This document shows, in pieces, positions 17,392 to 25,038 of a stretch of DNA of 64,000 bases (its first letter is position 1; every line of letters starts with the position of its first letter). The position numbers were made by a program, and so were the translations under genes. The stretch covers positions 5,751 to 69,750 of the forward strand of contig JAEZYE010000042.1 of the NCBI GenBank assembly GCA_023419315.1. Reading direction: 5' to 3'. The stretch comes from Pseudomonadota bacterium. Lineage in GTDB: Bacteria; Pseudomonadota; Gammaproteobacteria; Xanthomonadales; Xanthomonadaceae. The notes under the pieces were generated by a model. The model saw only the letters and a program-made list of their open reading frames with translations, was not told the origin of the DNA and did not search any database.

Positions 17392-17703
17392 TCAGCGGCC
17401 GCAGCGGTAGGCGGCGAACCGCTGCTCACCGTTGGCCGGGTCGGTCAGCGGCTGCACCGTGTCGGCCTGGATGCCCGGCGCTTCATTGCGGGCCAGCGTT
17501 TCCAGTTCATCGCGCACGCGCAATGCATTGCGGGAATAGAAGGCGACCTTGTCCTGCACCGAAACGACCACTTCGCCACGCTTTTCGCACGAGGGCGCGG
17601 CCCCGGCCGGAACCACGCGAACGTGCTTGCCGGTAGACGCCAACGGCACCCAGGTGCAGGCGGACAACAGCAGTACGGATACGGCGAGGACGGCGATGCG
17701 CAT
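17392..17703 (-). CDS. DUF4156 lipoprotein
   Basis: A 103-residue lipoprotein: MRIAVLAVSVLLLSACTWVP has a clear lipobox (LLSAC, Cys16). The mature part shows the DUF4156 pattern, GKHVRVV near the start, a central Cys after Pro-Ser, a conserved RNALR segment and a C-terminal FAAYRC; the two cysteines probably form a disulfide. Function unknown; E. coli YjeI belongs to the same family. It lies between the M16 gene and oleA on the minus strand, about 100 bases from the M16 gene. Confidence 0.8.
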   Translation of the reverse strand: MRIAVLAVSVLLLSACTWVPLASTGKHVRVVPAGAAPSCEKRGEVVVSVQDKVAFYSRNALRVRDELETLARNEAPGIQADTVQPLTDPANGEQRFAAYRCGR

Positions 17704-17806
17704 GGAAACGTCTCGGAAGGAAATCGCGGGGATTCTGGCCCAGCCAGCATGAACACAGGAAGGCATGGACCGCCGCGACACAGGCCGCGGCGGTCACGCC
17801 AGACGC

Positions 17807-20677
17807 TTACTTCTTCGGCTTCACCGGCTTGCCATCGGCGTCGAGCACGGTGACCTCGCCGATCTTCAGATCGCGGATCGGCTGCTCGATCTTCGACAGA
17901 TCACCCACCACCACGTAGGTCAGCGCTTCCGGCTGCAGCGTCTTCGCGGCGGCGGTCACGTCCGCCGGAGTGATGGCTTCGTTGCGCGCCTTGTAGGTCA
18001 GCACGTAGTCGTCGGGACGGCCGTAGCGCAGGTTGCTGGTGATCTGGCCCAGCACCGCGGAAGCGGTCTCGAACGCGCCGGGCAGTTCCAGCGTGTTGGC
18101 TGCGCGGATCTTCGCCACTTCAGCCTCGCTGGCGGGCGCCGAGCCGTCGGCGAATCCGATGATTTCCCGGCGCAGTTCCTTGATCGAATCCACCGTGCGG
18201 TCGCTCTGCACCGCTGCCTGCGCGAACCATGGGCGCTGGCCGAGCGTGTTGCTGGCGTTGCTGTACGAGCCGTACGCCCAGTGCTTGTCCTCGCGCAGGT
18301 TCATGTTGAGGCGCGAGCTGAACTGCCCGCCCAGCACACCGTTGGCGAAGTCGAAATCGATCGTCCCCGCGCTGGCGGTCGGCGGAGTCAGCTGGCCGAT
18401 GTAGAGGTTGGACTGGATAGCGCCAGCCTGATCGATCAGGAACACGCGCGGCGCCTTCGGTACGGCCACGGTCGGCACCGCCGGCAACTTCGGAGCGTTC
18501 GCCGCCGTCTTCCAGTCGCCCAGACGGGCTTCCAGCAACGGCACGATCTGCGCGAGCGTGGTGTCGCCGACGACGATCACGCGCGCCTTGTCCGGCTGCA
18601 GCCAGTTTTCGTGGAAGGCGACCAGGTCCTGCCGCGACAGCGAGCCGATGGACGCCTCCGTGCCGCTGCCGGTGAACGGAATTGCGTACGGATGTCCCTG
18701 GCCGTAAAGCAGCGGCGGCATCACGCGCAGCGCCGCGGTCTGCGGCCGCGCCTTCTCCTGCTTGATGCCGGCGATCCAGGTGGCGCGCACGCGCTCGATC
18801 TCGGCTTCGTCGAAACTCGGGCGACGCAGGACGTCGGCCAGCAGATCCAGCGATTCGGGCAGTTTGTCGCTCAGCGCGGAAAGGCCGACCGAAGCACTGT
18901 CCAGACCTGCGCCGGTAGTGAGGTCCGCGCCCAGGGCTTCCTTGCGCGCGGCCAGTTCGAGCGCGCTGTAGTCGCCCGCACCTTCATCCAGCATCTGCAT
19001 CGTGAAGCTGGCGGTGCCGAGTTTCTTGCCGACATCGGCGCTGTATCCGCCGGGGAACTGCACGGACAACTGCACCACCGGGGTCTCGTGGCGTTCGGCC
19101 AGCACGACTTCCATGCCGTTGGACAGCGTCGCGCGGTGCAGCGCGGGGAACTGCAGTTGCGGGAAGCTCGTGGTCTTCGGCACGCCGGCGCTGCGATCCA
19201 CGTCCGACTTGATCGTCTTGAAGCGGGGGTCGGCCGGCGGAATGGTGGCCGGCTGCGTCGCCGGTGCGGCCACGGCGGTTTCCGGCAGCGAAGACAGCGG
19301 CTTGTCGCTGGGCTCGACGATCAGCGTGTGCGAACCCGTGCCCAGCCACTTGGCCGCCGCACCCTTCACGCTGGCCGGAGTGGCCGCCATCAGTTCCTTG
19401 AGCTCGTCGCGGTAGCAGTCCGGCTTGCCCTGGTAGACGGTGCACGAGGCCAGCACGTCCGACTTGCCACCGAAGCCGCCGATGCGTTCGATGCCGCGAA
19501 CGAAGCTCGCGCGCGTGTACGTGCGGGCCTGTTCGACTTCCGCGGCGGTCGGGCCTTCGGTGATCAGGCGCTGGATTTCCTCGTCGAGGACTTTTTCCAC
19601 GCGCGCCGGATCCACGCCTTCCTTCACCGTCGCGCTGACGATGAAGGTGCCCGCGATTTCGCTGATCCACGGCATCGCGCTGACTTCATCGGCAATCTTG
19701 TCGGCGTGCACGAGCCGGCCGTCCAGGCGCGAGGACGCGCTGCCGCCGAGGATCTGAGCAAACAGCTCCAGCTGGGTCGCATCGGGGGTGCCCATCTCGG
19801 CCACCGGCCAGGCGCGGTAGATGCGCACCTGCGGCACGCGATCCGGCACGGTTTCGCGGGTGTCCTGCGCGCGCCTGGGAATGCTGGCCGCCATGTCCGG
19901 CAGCGTGGCGCTGGCCGGGATGTCGCCGAAATAGCGGGTCACCTTTTCCTTGGCGGTCTTCAGATCGATGTCGCCGGCCAGCACCAGCACCGCGTTGTTC
20001 GGGCCATACCAGCTGCGGAACCAGGTCTTCACGTCATCGAGCGTGGCCGCGTCCAGGTCGGCCATCGAGCCGATGGTCTGCCAGCTGTATGGATGGCCGG
20101 CCGGATACAGGGCTTCGAAAATCTTCGCGTAGACGCGGCGGCCGTAGGGCTGGTTTTCGCCCTGGCGCTTCTCGTTCTGAACGACGCCACGCTGTTCGTC
20201 CAGCGACTTCTGGTCAATCGCGCCGAGCAGGTGGCCCATGCGATCCGATTCCATCCACAGCGCCATGTCGAGCGCGGTGGTCGGGACGTTCTGGAAATAG
20301 TTGGTGCGGTCCTGGTTGGTCGTGCCGTTCTGATCGGTCGCGCCGACCAGTTCGAACGGATCGAAGAATTCGCCCTTGTGGTTCTCGCTGCCCTGGAACA
20401 TCAGGTGTTCGAACAAATGCGCGAAACCGGTGCGACCGGGCTGCTCGTTCTTGCTGCCGACGTGATACCAGACATTGACCGCGACGATGGGCGCTTTGCG
20501 GTCCGTATGCACCACCACGCGCAAGCCGTTGGGCAGAGTGAATTCCTCGTAGGGAATCACGACCTCGGCAGTCGCCCTGGACTGGGCCAGCGCCGGCTCC
20601 GGCGTCTGTGCGCCCGCAAGGGCGACACCCAGGGCAACAGCAAGCAATGCGGCGCGCGGCCGGCGGGATACGGGCAT
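17807..20677 (-). CDS. M16 family zinc peptidase, two-halved, exported
   Basis: 956 residues with a signal peptide (ends PALAQ, about residue 30). HLFEHLMFQGSENHKGE carries the HxxEH zinc motif at about 84-88, followed by an M16 C-terminal domain, then a second, catalytically silent M16 pair that keeps the gate-forming Arg/Tyr region (EDKHWAYGSYS). It ends in a lysine tail (KPVKPKK). The start is the second of two ATGs (20677 rather than 20689), because GGAG lies six bases before it while the first has no ribosome site. A paralogue of the peptidase at 5897-8662, but only domain organisation is shared obviously. Substrate unknown. Confidence 0.92.
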   Translation of the reverse strand: MPVSRRPRAALLAVALGVALAGAQTPEPALAQSRATAEVVIPYEEFTLPNGLRVVVHTDRKAPIVAVNVWYHVGSKNEQPGRTGFAHLFEHLMFQGSENHKGEFFDPFELVGATDQNGTTNQDRTNYFQNVPTTALDMALWMESDRMGHLLGAIDQKSLDEQRGVVQNEKRQGENQPYGRRVYAKIFEALYPAGHPYSWQTIGSMADLDAATLDDVKTWFRSWYGPNNAVLVLAGDIDLKTAKEKVTRYFGDIPASATLPDMAASIPRRAQDTRETVPDRVPQVRIYRAWPVAEMGTPDATQLELFAQILGGSASSRLDGRLVHADKIADEVSAMPWISEIAGTFIVSATVKEGVDPARVEKVLDEEIQRLITEGPTAAEVEQARTYTRASFVRGIERIGGFGGKSDVLASCTVYQGKPDCYRDELKELMAATPASVKGAAAKWLGTGSHTLIVEPSDKPLSSLPETAVAAPATQPATIPPADPRFKTIKSDVDRSAGVPKTTSFPQLQFPALHRATLSNGMEVVLAERHETPVVQLSVQFPGGYSADVGKKLGTASFTMQMLDEGAGDYSALELAARKEALGADLTTGAGLDSASVGLSALSDKLPESLDLLADVLRRPSFDEAEIERVRATWIAGIKQEKARPQTAALRVMPPLLYGQGHPYAIPFTGSGTEASIGSLSRQDLVAFHENWLQPDKARVIVVGDTTLAQIVPLLEARLGDWKTAANAPKLPAVPTVAVPKAPRVFLIDQAGAIQSNLYIGQLTPPTASAGTIDFDFANGVLGGQFSSRLNMNLREDKHWAYGSYSNASNTLGQRPWFAQAAVQSDRTVDSIKELRREIIGFADGSAPASEAEVAKIRAANTLELPGAFETASAVLGQITSNLRYGRPDDYVLTYKARNEAITPADVTAAAKTLQPEALTYVVVGDLSKIEQPIRDLKIGEVTVLDADGKPVKPKK

Positions 20678-20837
20678 CTTCGACTCCATGGATTAAGGGA
20701 TTCCCCGGAAACCGTCGATGCTAACCGGCCCGTCGCCGTGCACAACAGGGACAAAGGTCGTGCCTGGCCGCCCCGCCGCCCGCATTCTTCACGGCGGTCG
20801 TGACACGCTGGCGTCCTTCCGCCAGCGGGATGCACCC

Positions 20838-21542
20838 ATGGATCGCCGCCACAGCCTGATCACGGGGGCCAATCGCGGCCTGGGCCTGGAGTTCGTGCGC
20901 CAGTTGCTGGCGCGGGGCGACGCCGTCATCGCGGCGTGCCGCCAGCCGGGCAAGGCGACGGCGCTCAACCAGCTCGCTGGCGAGCACCCCGGCCGGCTCC
21001 ATGTATTGCCGCTCGATGTCACCGAACCGCGCTCGCTGGCGGAACTGGCACGCGAAGTGGCGCTGGTCTGCGACGGCGAATGCCTGGACCTGCTGATCAA
21101 CAACGCCGGTGTGCTGAAAGGCGGCGAACGGTTCGGCAGCGTCGCCGCGCCCGATCTGGAGACCAGCGTGCGGACCAATGCCATCGGTCCCTTCCTGCTG
21201 GTGCAGGCGCTGGCCGATCAGTTGGCTGAAGGCGCCGTGGTGGCGAATGTGTCGTCGGAAGTGGGCTCGATGGGACTCAAGCAGGAATTCCGCACACCGA
21301 GTTACGCCATCGGCAAGGCCGCGCAGAACATGGTCACGTCACTGCTGGCGCAGGCTCTGGCAGCACGCGGCATTCGCGTCGCGGCACTGCATCCGGGCTG
21401 GGTACGTACCGATATGGGCGGACCGCAGGCCACCTTGAGCGTCGAGGAATCCGTTGCTGGACTGCTGCATGTAATCGGCGGGCTCGCCCTCGACGATACC
21501 GGCGGCTTCTTCGATTGGCAGGGCCAGCCGCTGCCCTGGTGA
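20838..21542 (+). CDS. Short-chain dehydrogenase/reductase
   Basis: 234 residues, classical SDR. SLITGANRGLGLEFVRQLLA is the cofactor motif TGxxxGxG, LLINNAG the NNAG structural motif and YAIGKAAQN the catalytic YxxxK; the preceding Ser in VSSEVGSMG completes the triad. The substrate is not evident; related proteins are annotated as C-factor-like or sepiapterin-like SDRs. The Arg pattern after the Gly motif (NRGLG) slightly favours NADPH. ATG at 20838 starts directly at the Rossmann fold. Divergent from the M16 gene with 160 bases between. Confidence 0.88.
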   Translation: MDRRHSLITGANRGLGLEFVRQLLARGDAVIAACRQPGKATALNQLAGEHPGRLHVLPLDVTEPRSLAELAREVALVCDGECLDLLINNAGVLKGGERFGSVAAPDLETSVRTNAIGPFLLVQALADQLAEGAVVANVSSEVGSMGLKQEFRTPSYAIGKAAQNMVTSLLAQALAARGIRVAALHPGWVRTDMGGPQATLSVEESVAGLLHVIGGLALDDTGGFFDWQGQPLPW

Positions 21543-21690
21543 ACGCCGCCACAATCCGGCCCGCGTGTTTTTCCGATCCGCACGCAACGCTGTGCGCCTA
21601 AACGGCATCCAAACAATGACGGCCGAGTTTTGGCCGGATGAGTTCAAGGAGGGCGTGTTTTGGGTCACATCCGGCGGAAGCAGGGCGTCC

Positions 21691-21722
21691 TGTCCGCAAG
21701 AAACCACTTCGAAGAGCGGACA
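21691..21722. promoter_or_regulatory. Inverted repeat, candidate enhancer for a sigma-54 activator
   Basis: TGTCCGC (21691-21697) and GCGGACA (21716-21722) are exact inverted copies separated by 18 bases. They sit about 90-120 bases upstream of the expected sigma-54 start site, the usual place for enhancer-binding proteins. The activator is unknown, and the arms do not match NtrC (TGCAC...GTGCA). Confidence 0.4.
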
Positions 21723-21782
21723 CTGGCCGGACACGGACACGCATCTCGGAACGGAATATCCAACGAAATCAATGACATGAAG

Positions 21783-21799
21783 TTGGCACGCGTTCTGCG
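21783..21799 (+). promoter_or_regulatory. Sigma-54 (-24/-12) promoter
   Basis: TTGGCACGCGTTCTGCG matches the RpoN consensus TTGGCACG-N4-TTGC at all but one -24/-12 position, with the invariant GG (21785-21786) and GC (21797-21798) spaced correctly. It points to the exported repeat-protein gene, with a start site near 21810. Transcription would need RpoN and an activator. Confidence 0.7.
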
Positions 21800-21949
21800 T
21801 ACATCCCCAGCGACAACGTAACGCCCCGAATCAACCCTGACTGGTTGCTGAACAAAAGAGCCCCAAAAACAGGTTCTGCTTGATCTGACAGTTTAGGTGT
21901 ACTACCTTACTACCACACCACGCAACAACATCACTACAGAGGCATGACA

Positions 21950-22324
21950 ATGAACACCAAGACGCTGCTTCCCTTCTCCGCCGCCGCACTGTTCGCACTT
22001 TGCGCCGGTTCCATGGTCCTTTCCGCCGACAGTCGCGCCGACAACGCCACCCATACGCCGGTCGCCGCCAGCACGAACGTCCGAATCGTCGACCTGCCCG
22101 CCGTGACGGTCACCCCGACCGCCGAAGAAATGGCCATCTACCGCAAGATCGTCGACCTGCCGGCGGTGACAGTGCGTCCGACCGCCGCGGATCTGGCCCA
22201 GCTGCTGGCGGCACAGACCACGAAGATCGTCGACATGCCCGCCATTACCGTGCACCCGACGGCCGACGATCTGAAGATGCTGGCGACTGCCGGCGTACTG
22301 GCCCAGCAGCTGGCTTCGCGCTGA
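21950..22324 (+). CDS. Small exported protein with three IVDxPAxTVxPTA repeats
   Basis: Function unknown, 124 residues. A signal peptide covers about residues 1-26 (ends VLSADSRA). The mature part is mostly three copies of a 20-25 residue unit beginning RIVDLPAVTVTPTAEEM (46), KIVDLPAVTVRPTAADL (67) and KIVDMPAITVHPTADDL (92); the repeats are near-identical in their first 13 residues and separated by Ala/Leu/Gln helix-like linkers. No Cys, no membrane segment after the signal. The ATG at 21950 is preferred over one at 21944 because AGAGG then lies at normal distance. A sigma-54 promoter upstream suggests environmental control. A surface, adhesive or metal-binding role is possible, but none can be supported. 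Confidence 0.75.
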   Translation: MNTKTLLPFSAAALFALCAGSMVLSADSRADNATHTPVAASTNVRIVDLPAVTVTPTAEEMAIYRKIVDLPAVTVRPTAADLAQLLAAQTTKIVDMPAITVHPTADDLKMLATAGVLAQQLASR

Positions 22325-22567
22325 TACCGGAAAGCTTCCCGAAACATCGCTCCAACGTTCCACGCATCACGCAACACTTCCGGTAAAAGCGCGTCCAATC
22401 CGCTGCTGCACCACGCCACCGCGCATCGACGCGCGAGCTTCCCCGCCGCATCGCATGCGGCACGCATCCGGCGATCCCCCGGTCGCCCATCCGAAAGGCA
22501 CGCTGCGCCACCGGCGCAGCGGCCTCCGCGAAACCCGCACGCTCCCTGGGCCTGCATGACAGCCGCG

Positions 22568-22573
22568 TAGAAT
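22568..22573 (+). promoter_or_regulatory. -10 box of trmL, probably leaderless
   Basis: TAGAAT ends seven bases before the ATG at 22581, and no ribosome site precedes that codon. A start site six or seven bases after the box coincides with the A of ATG, giving a leaderless mRNA. No clear -35. Confidence 0.4.
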
Positions 22574-22580
22574 TCCGCGC

Positions 22581-23057
22581 ATGACTGCGTTCCCGCTCGA
22601 TGTGCTGCTCTACCAGCCCGAAATCCCGCCGAATACCGGCAACGTCATCCGCCTGTGCGCCAACACCGGCGCACGCCTGCACCTGATCCGGCCGCTGGGT
22701 TTCGAACTCGAGGATCGCCAGTTGCGTCGCGCGGGCCTCGACTATCACGAATACGCGCGCGTGCAGGTGCACGATTCGCTTGAACATGCGCTCGCCGTGC
22801 TGCAGCCGCAGCGCCTGTTCGCCCTCAGCACGCGCGGGCGCGTGCGCTACGACGAGATCCGCTACCAGGCCGGTGATGCATTCCTGTTCGGCCCGGAGAC
22901 ACGCGGCCTGCCGCAGGAAGTTCTGGATTCCATCGCCGCCGGACACCGGCTGCGTTTGCCGATGCAGCCGGACAACCGCAGCCTCAACCTCTCCAACACG
23001 GTCGCGGTGATGGTCTTCGAGGCCTGGCGCCAGCACGGCTTCGTCGGCGGCGTCTGA
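22581..23057 (+). CDS. trmL: tRNA (cytidine(34)-2'-O)-methyltransferase TrmL
   Basis: 158 residues, minimal SPOUT methyltransferase without an RNA-binding extension, the same size as E. coli TrmL (157). Motifs: YQPEIPPNTGNVIRLCANTG (motif 1), FGPETRGLP (motif 2) and RSLNLSNTVAVMVFE (motif 3), which form the trefoil knot that binds S-adenosylmethionine. It methylates the 2'-O of the wobble C34 or U34 of leucine tRNAs. Converges on the amino-acid oxidase gene with eight bases between stops. Confidence 0.95.
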   Translation: MTAFPLDVLLYQPEIPPNTGNVIRLCANTGARLHLIRPLGFELEDRQLRRAGLDYHEYARVQVHDSLEHALAVLQPQRLFALSTRGRVRYDEIRYQAGDAFLFGPETRGLPQEVLDSIAAGHRLRLPMQPDNRSLNLSNTVAVMVFEAWRQHGFVGGV

Positions 23058-23065
23058 CGGGCTGA

Positions 23066-24328
23066 TCAGGTCTGGAAGCGATCCAGCCGATACGGCCTCA
23101 AGTCCACCGCAACCCGTTCGCCCGTCATGACACGGGCCACCCACTCGCCGGTGATCGGCGCCTGCGTCAGTCCAAGCTGTCCATGCCCGGTGGCGACATA
23201 GATGCGTTCGTCCCGCACCCAGCCCAGCATCGGCAGCGAGTCCGGCGTGCACGGACTTGCACTGGACCATTCCGATGACGGCGCCGCCGATAGTGCGGGC
23301 AGCAGGCGTCGCGCCAGGCCATCGAGGAATTGTGGCGATGTCGTGCGCCCTCCGATCGACGGGCCGATCCCGGTCATCGCACTGACGCGGATGCCGCTGG
23401 CCATCGGCGAAAGCAGCATGCGGCCTTCGACCCAGTGAACGGGACGCGCGACATTTCCCCGCACCGGGTAAGCCAGGTGGCAACCGTGCAACGCCACCAG
23501 CGGCAGGCGCACGTCCCAGTCGCGCAGCAGTTCATTGGTCCACGCGCCGGCGGCGACCACGACCTGATCCACATGCACGTCACCGCGCAGCGTGCGTATG
23601 CGGTAACCCACGCCTTCGCGCTCGATCGCCACCGCATCGCTCATCAACGTGTCCGCGCCACGCGCGCACAGGCGATTGAACAACCGCCGGCAGAATTCAT
23701 CCGGCTCACGCAGGAACAGGGCATCGCGTTGCAGCACGCCGTGCTTCAGATCGTTCGACAGTTCGGGTTCAAGCGCATGCAGCTGATGTGCGTCGAGCAG
23801 ATCGAGCTCGACGCCACGATGGCGGAGCTGTTCGCGTGCCGGGGCCGCTTGTTCGAACTGCCTCTCGTCGCTGTAGGCCTGGAGATAGCCTGTCTCGGCG
23901 ATCAACGCCGTCAGATTCGCCTCTTCCGCCAGATCGCGCCACGCGGCCCGCGCATGGCGATTGATCCGGTGCGTGGCGTCCAGGCTCGCGCCGACGCCTT
24001 CCGCATCCGCGTGCCGTGCGAACTGCCACAGCCAGCGCAGATGCGACGGCAGTGCGGCCCAATCGAGCTTCTTCGTGGAGAAAGGATCACGCAGGCTGCG
24101 CAGCAAGCCCGCCAGCGTGAACGCGCCCGACAACGGCATCAGGTTGCCGACCGCCACCGCACCGGAATTGCCGAACGACGCGCCGCCCGCGGGACCACGC
24201 GGATCGATCAGAAGACAGCCCAGTCCGCGCGCCTGCAGTCGATGCGCGATGGACAGGCCGACGATGCCGCAGCCGATGATGGCCACATCGCTGACACGGC
24301 CGGAATGCCGCTTCGCCGCGTCGATCAT
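23066..24328 (-). CDS. FAD-dependent D-amino-acid oxidase/dehydrogenase (DadA-like)
   Basis: 420 residues of the DAO family. VAIIGCGIVGLSIAHRLQAR near residue 15 is the FAD-binding GxGxxG motif; GGASFGNSGAVAVGNLMPL and the C-terminal GHGQLGLTQAPITGEW follow the DadA pattern, down to the second FAD contact. It should deaminate D-amino acids to keto acids. No signal peptide, so it acts on the cytoplasmic side, probably membrane-associated. Its start overlaps the D-Ala-D-Ala dipeptidase stop by four bases, which strongly suggests that free D-Ala from that enzyme is the substrate. Glycine oxidase or another DAO-family enzyme is the alternative. Confidence 0.85.
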   Translation of the reverse strand: MIDAAKRHSGRVSDVAIIGCGIVGLSIAHRLQARGLGCLLIDPRGPAGGASFGNSGAVAVGNLMPLSGAFTLAGLLRSLRDPFSTKKLDWAALPSHLRWLWQFARHADAEGVGASLDATHRINRHARAAWRDLAEEANLTALIAETGYLQAYSDERQFEQAAPAREQLRHRGVELDLLDAHQLHALEPELSNDLKHGVLQRDALFLREPDEFCRRLFNRLCARGADTLMSDAVAIEREGVGYRIRTLRGDVHVDQVVVAAGAWTNELLRDWDVRLPLVALHGCHLAYPVRGNVARPVHWVEGRMLLSPMASGIRVSAMTGIGPSIGGRTTSPQFLDGLARRLLPALSAAPSSEWSSASPCTPDSLPMLGWVRDERIYVATGHGQLGLTQAPITGEWVARVMTGERVAVDLRPYRLDRFQT

Positions 24329-25038
24329 CGAACGGGAATGTCGTAGGCGGTTTCCGGCGTCGGCTCCGGCTGCAAGATGTAGTGCCACCACTCCAGCGGA
24401 TAGTTGCGGAACCCGCGCCGCTCCATCGCCTCGCGCAGCACCATGCGATGGGCCCGCTGAGGACCGGTGATGCGCGGATCGTCGGTGTTGGCGAGCGTAT
24501 CGAAGCGGTCGAATTCGGTGCCCATATCCAGCACTTCGCAGTCGTTGGCCGTGCACTGCTCGAGGCCCAGATCGACCGTCGCACCGCGGCTGTGCCCGGA
24601 TGTTTCCGCGATATAGCCGTCCAGCAGCCGCGATTTGTCCAGGTTCGGATAGAACTCCGGCTTGGTGCGCTGATCCGACAGATCATGCGCCCAGCGCACG
24701 AAATGCTTCACCGCGCGCACGGGCCGATAGCAGTCATACACGCGCAGGCGATAGCCGCGCGCACGCAGATCAGCGGCGACCTGCTGCAACGCCAGCGCGA
24801 CGGGACGCAACAGGTAGCACTTGGCGGCTTGATAGCCGTCGACGGGAGTGCCGACGAAGTTGTGCGTGCCGGCATAGCGGATATCGAAACGTGCATCGGG
24901 AATCAGCGCCGCGACGTCAACCAGATCGACCTGCTCCATTTGCGTCGCGGATGAGACTTCCACGTCGGCGGCAAGGGCGGGCGCGGCCATCATTATCGCT
25001 GCGAGCGCAAGCGCGCATGCAGTCCTGCATTCACTCAC
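24325..25038 (-). CDS. D-alanyl-D-alanine dipeptidase (VanX/DdpX, M15D)
   Basis: 237 residues with a signal peptide (CALALAAIMMAAPALAA), so periplasmic. Zinc ligands are His149 and Asp156 (SGHSRGATVDLGL) and His219, with the catalytic base Glu216 (EWWHY), a full VanX-type set. It splits D-Ala-D-Ala into D-Ala. The GTG at 25038 is preferred: GGAGG lies about ten bases upstream, and it overlaps the serine hydrolase stop by eight bases; the ATG at 25071 would lack a ribosome site and add a non-hydrophobic stretch. With no vanHA nearby this is catabolic, not glycopeptide resistance. Confidence 0.9.
   Translation of the reverse strand: MSECRTACALALAAIMMAAPALAADVEVSSATQMEQVDLVDVAALIPDARFDIRYAGTHNFVGTPVDGYQAAKCYLLRPVALALQQVAADLRARGYRLRVYDCYRPVRAVKHFVRWAHDLSDQRTKPEFYPNLDKSRLLDGYIAETSGHSRGATVDLGLEQCTANDCEVLDMGTEFDRFDTLANTDDPRITGPQRAHRMVLREAMERRGFRNYPLEWWHYILQPEPTPETAYDIPVR

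Larger units (their letters stand above)
21543..21949 (+). promoter_or_regulatory. 407-base regulatory region of the small exported repeat protein
   Basis: No credible gene lies here; one open frame at 21565-21780 has no family features and unlike codon use. The stretch contains a wide inverted repeat (21691-21722), a sigma-54 promoter (21783-21799) and a leader of about 140 bases ending in GTGTACTACCTTACTACC and a ribosome site (AGAGG, 21938-21942). Confidence 0.55.

Noticed and set aside
17765..20803. Very long open frame on the plus strand opposite the M16 peptidase gene
   Set aside because: It mirrors a gene with clear catalytic motifs; its product is His/Arg/Gln-rich without any domain, as expected from antisense reading of high-GC codons. 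The same applies to the long plus-strand frames opposite the TonB receptor (26554-29109) and glnA (56392-58854).
21565..21780. 71-residue open frame in the sigma-54 regulatory region
   Set aside because: No ribosome site, no family features, and it contains the inverted repeat and runs up to the promoter; better read as regulatory DNA.
24325..25038. Glycopeptide-resistance vanX
   Set aside because: No vanH, vanA-type ligase or vanRS nearby, and the gene is embedded between a peptidase-like hydrolase and an amino-acid oxidase; a catabolic role fits better.
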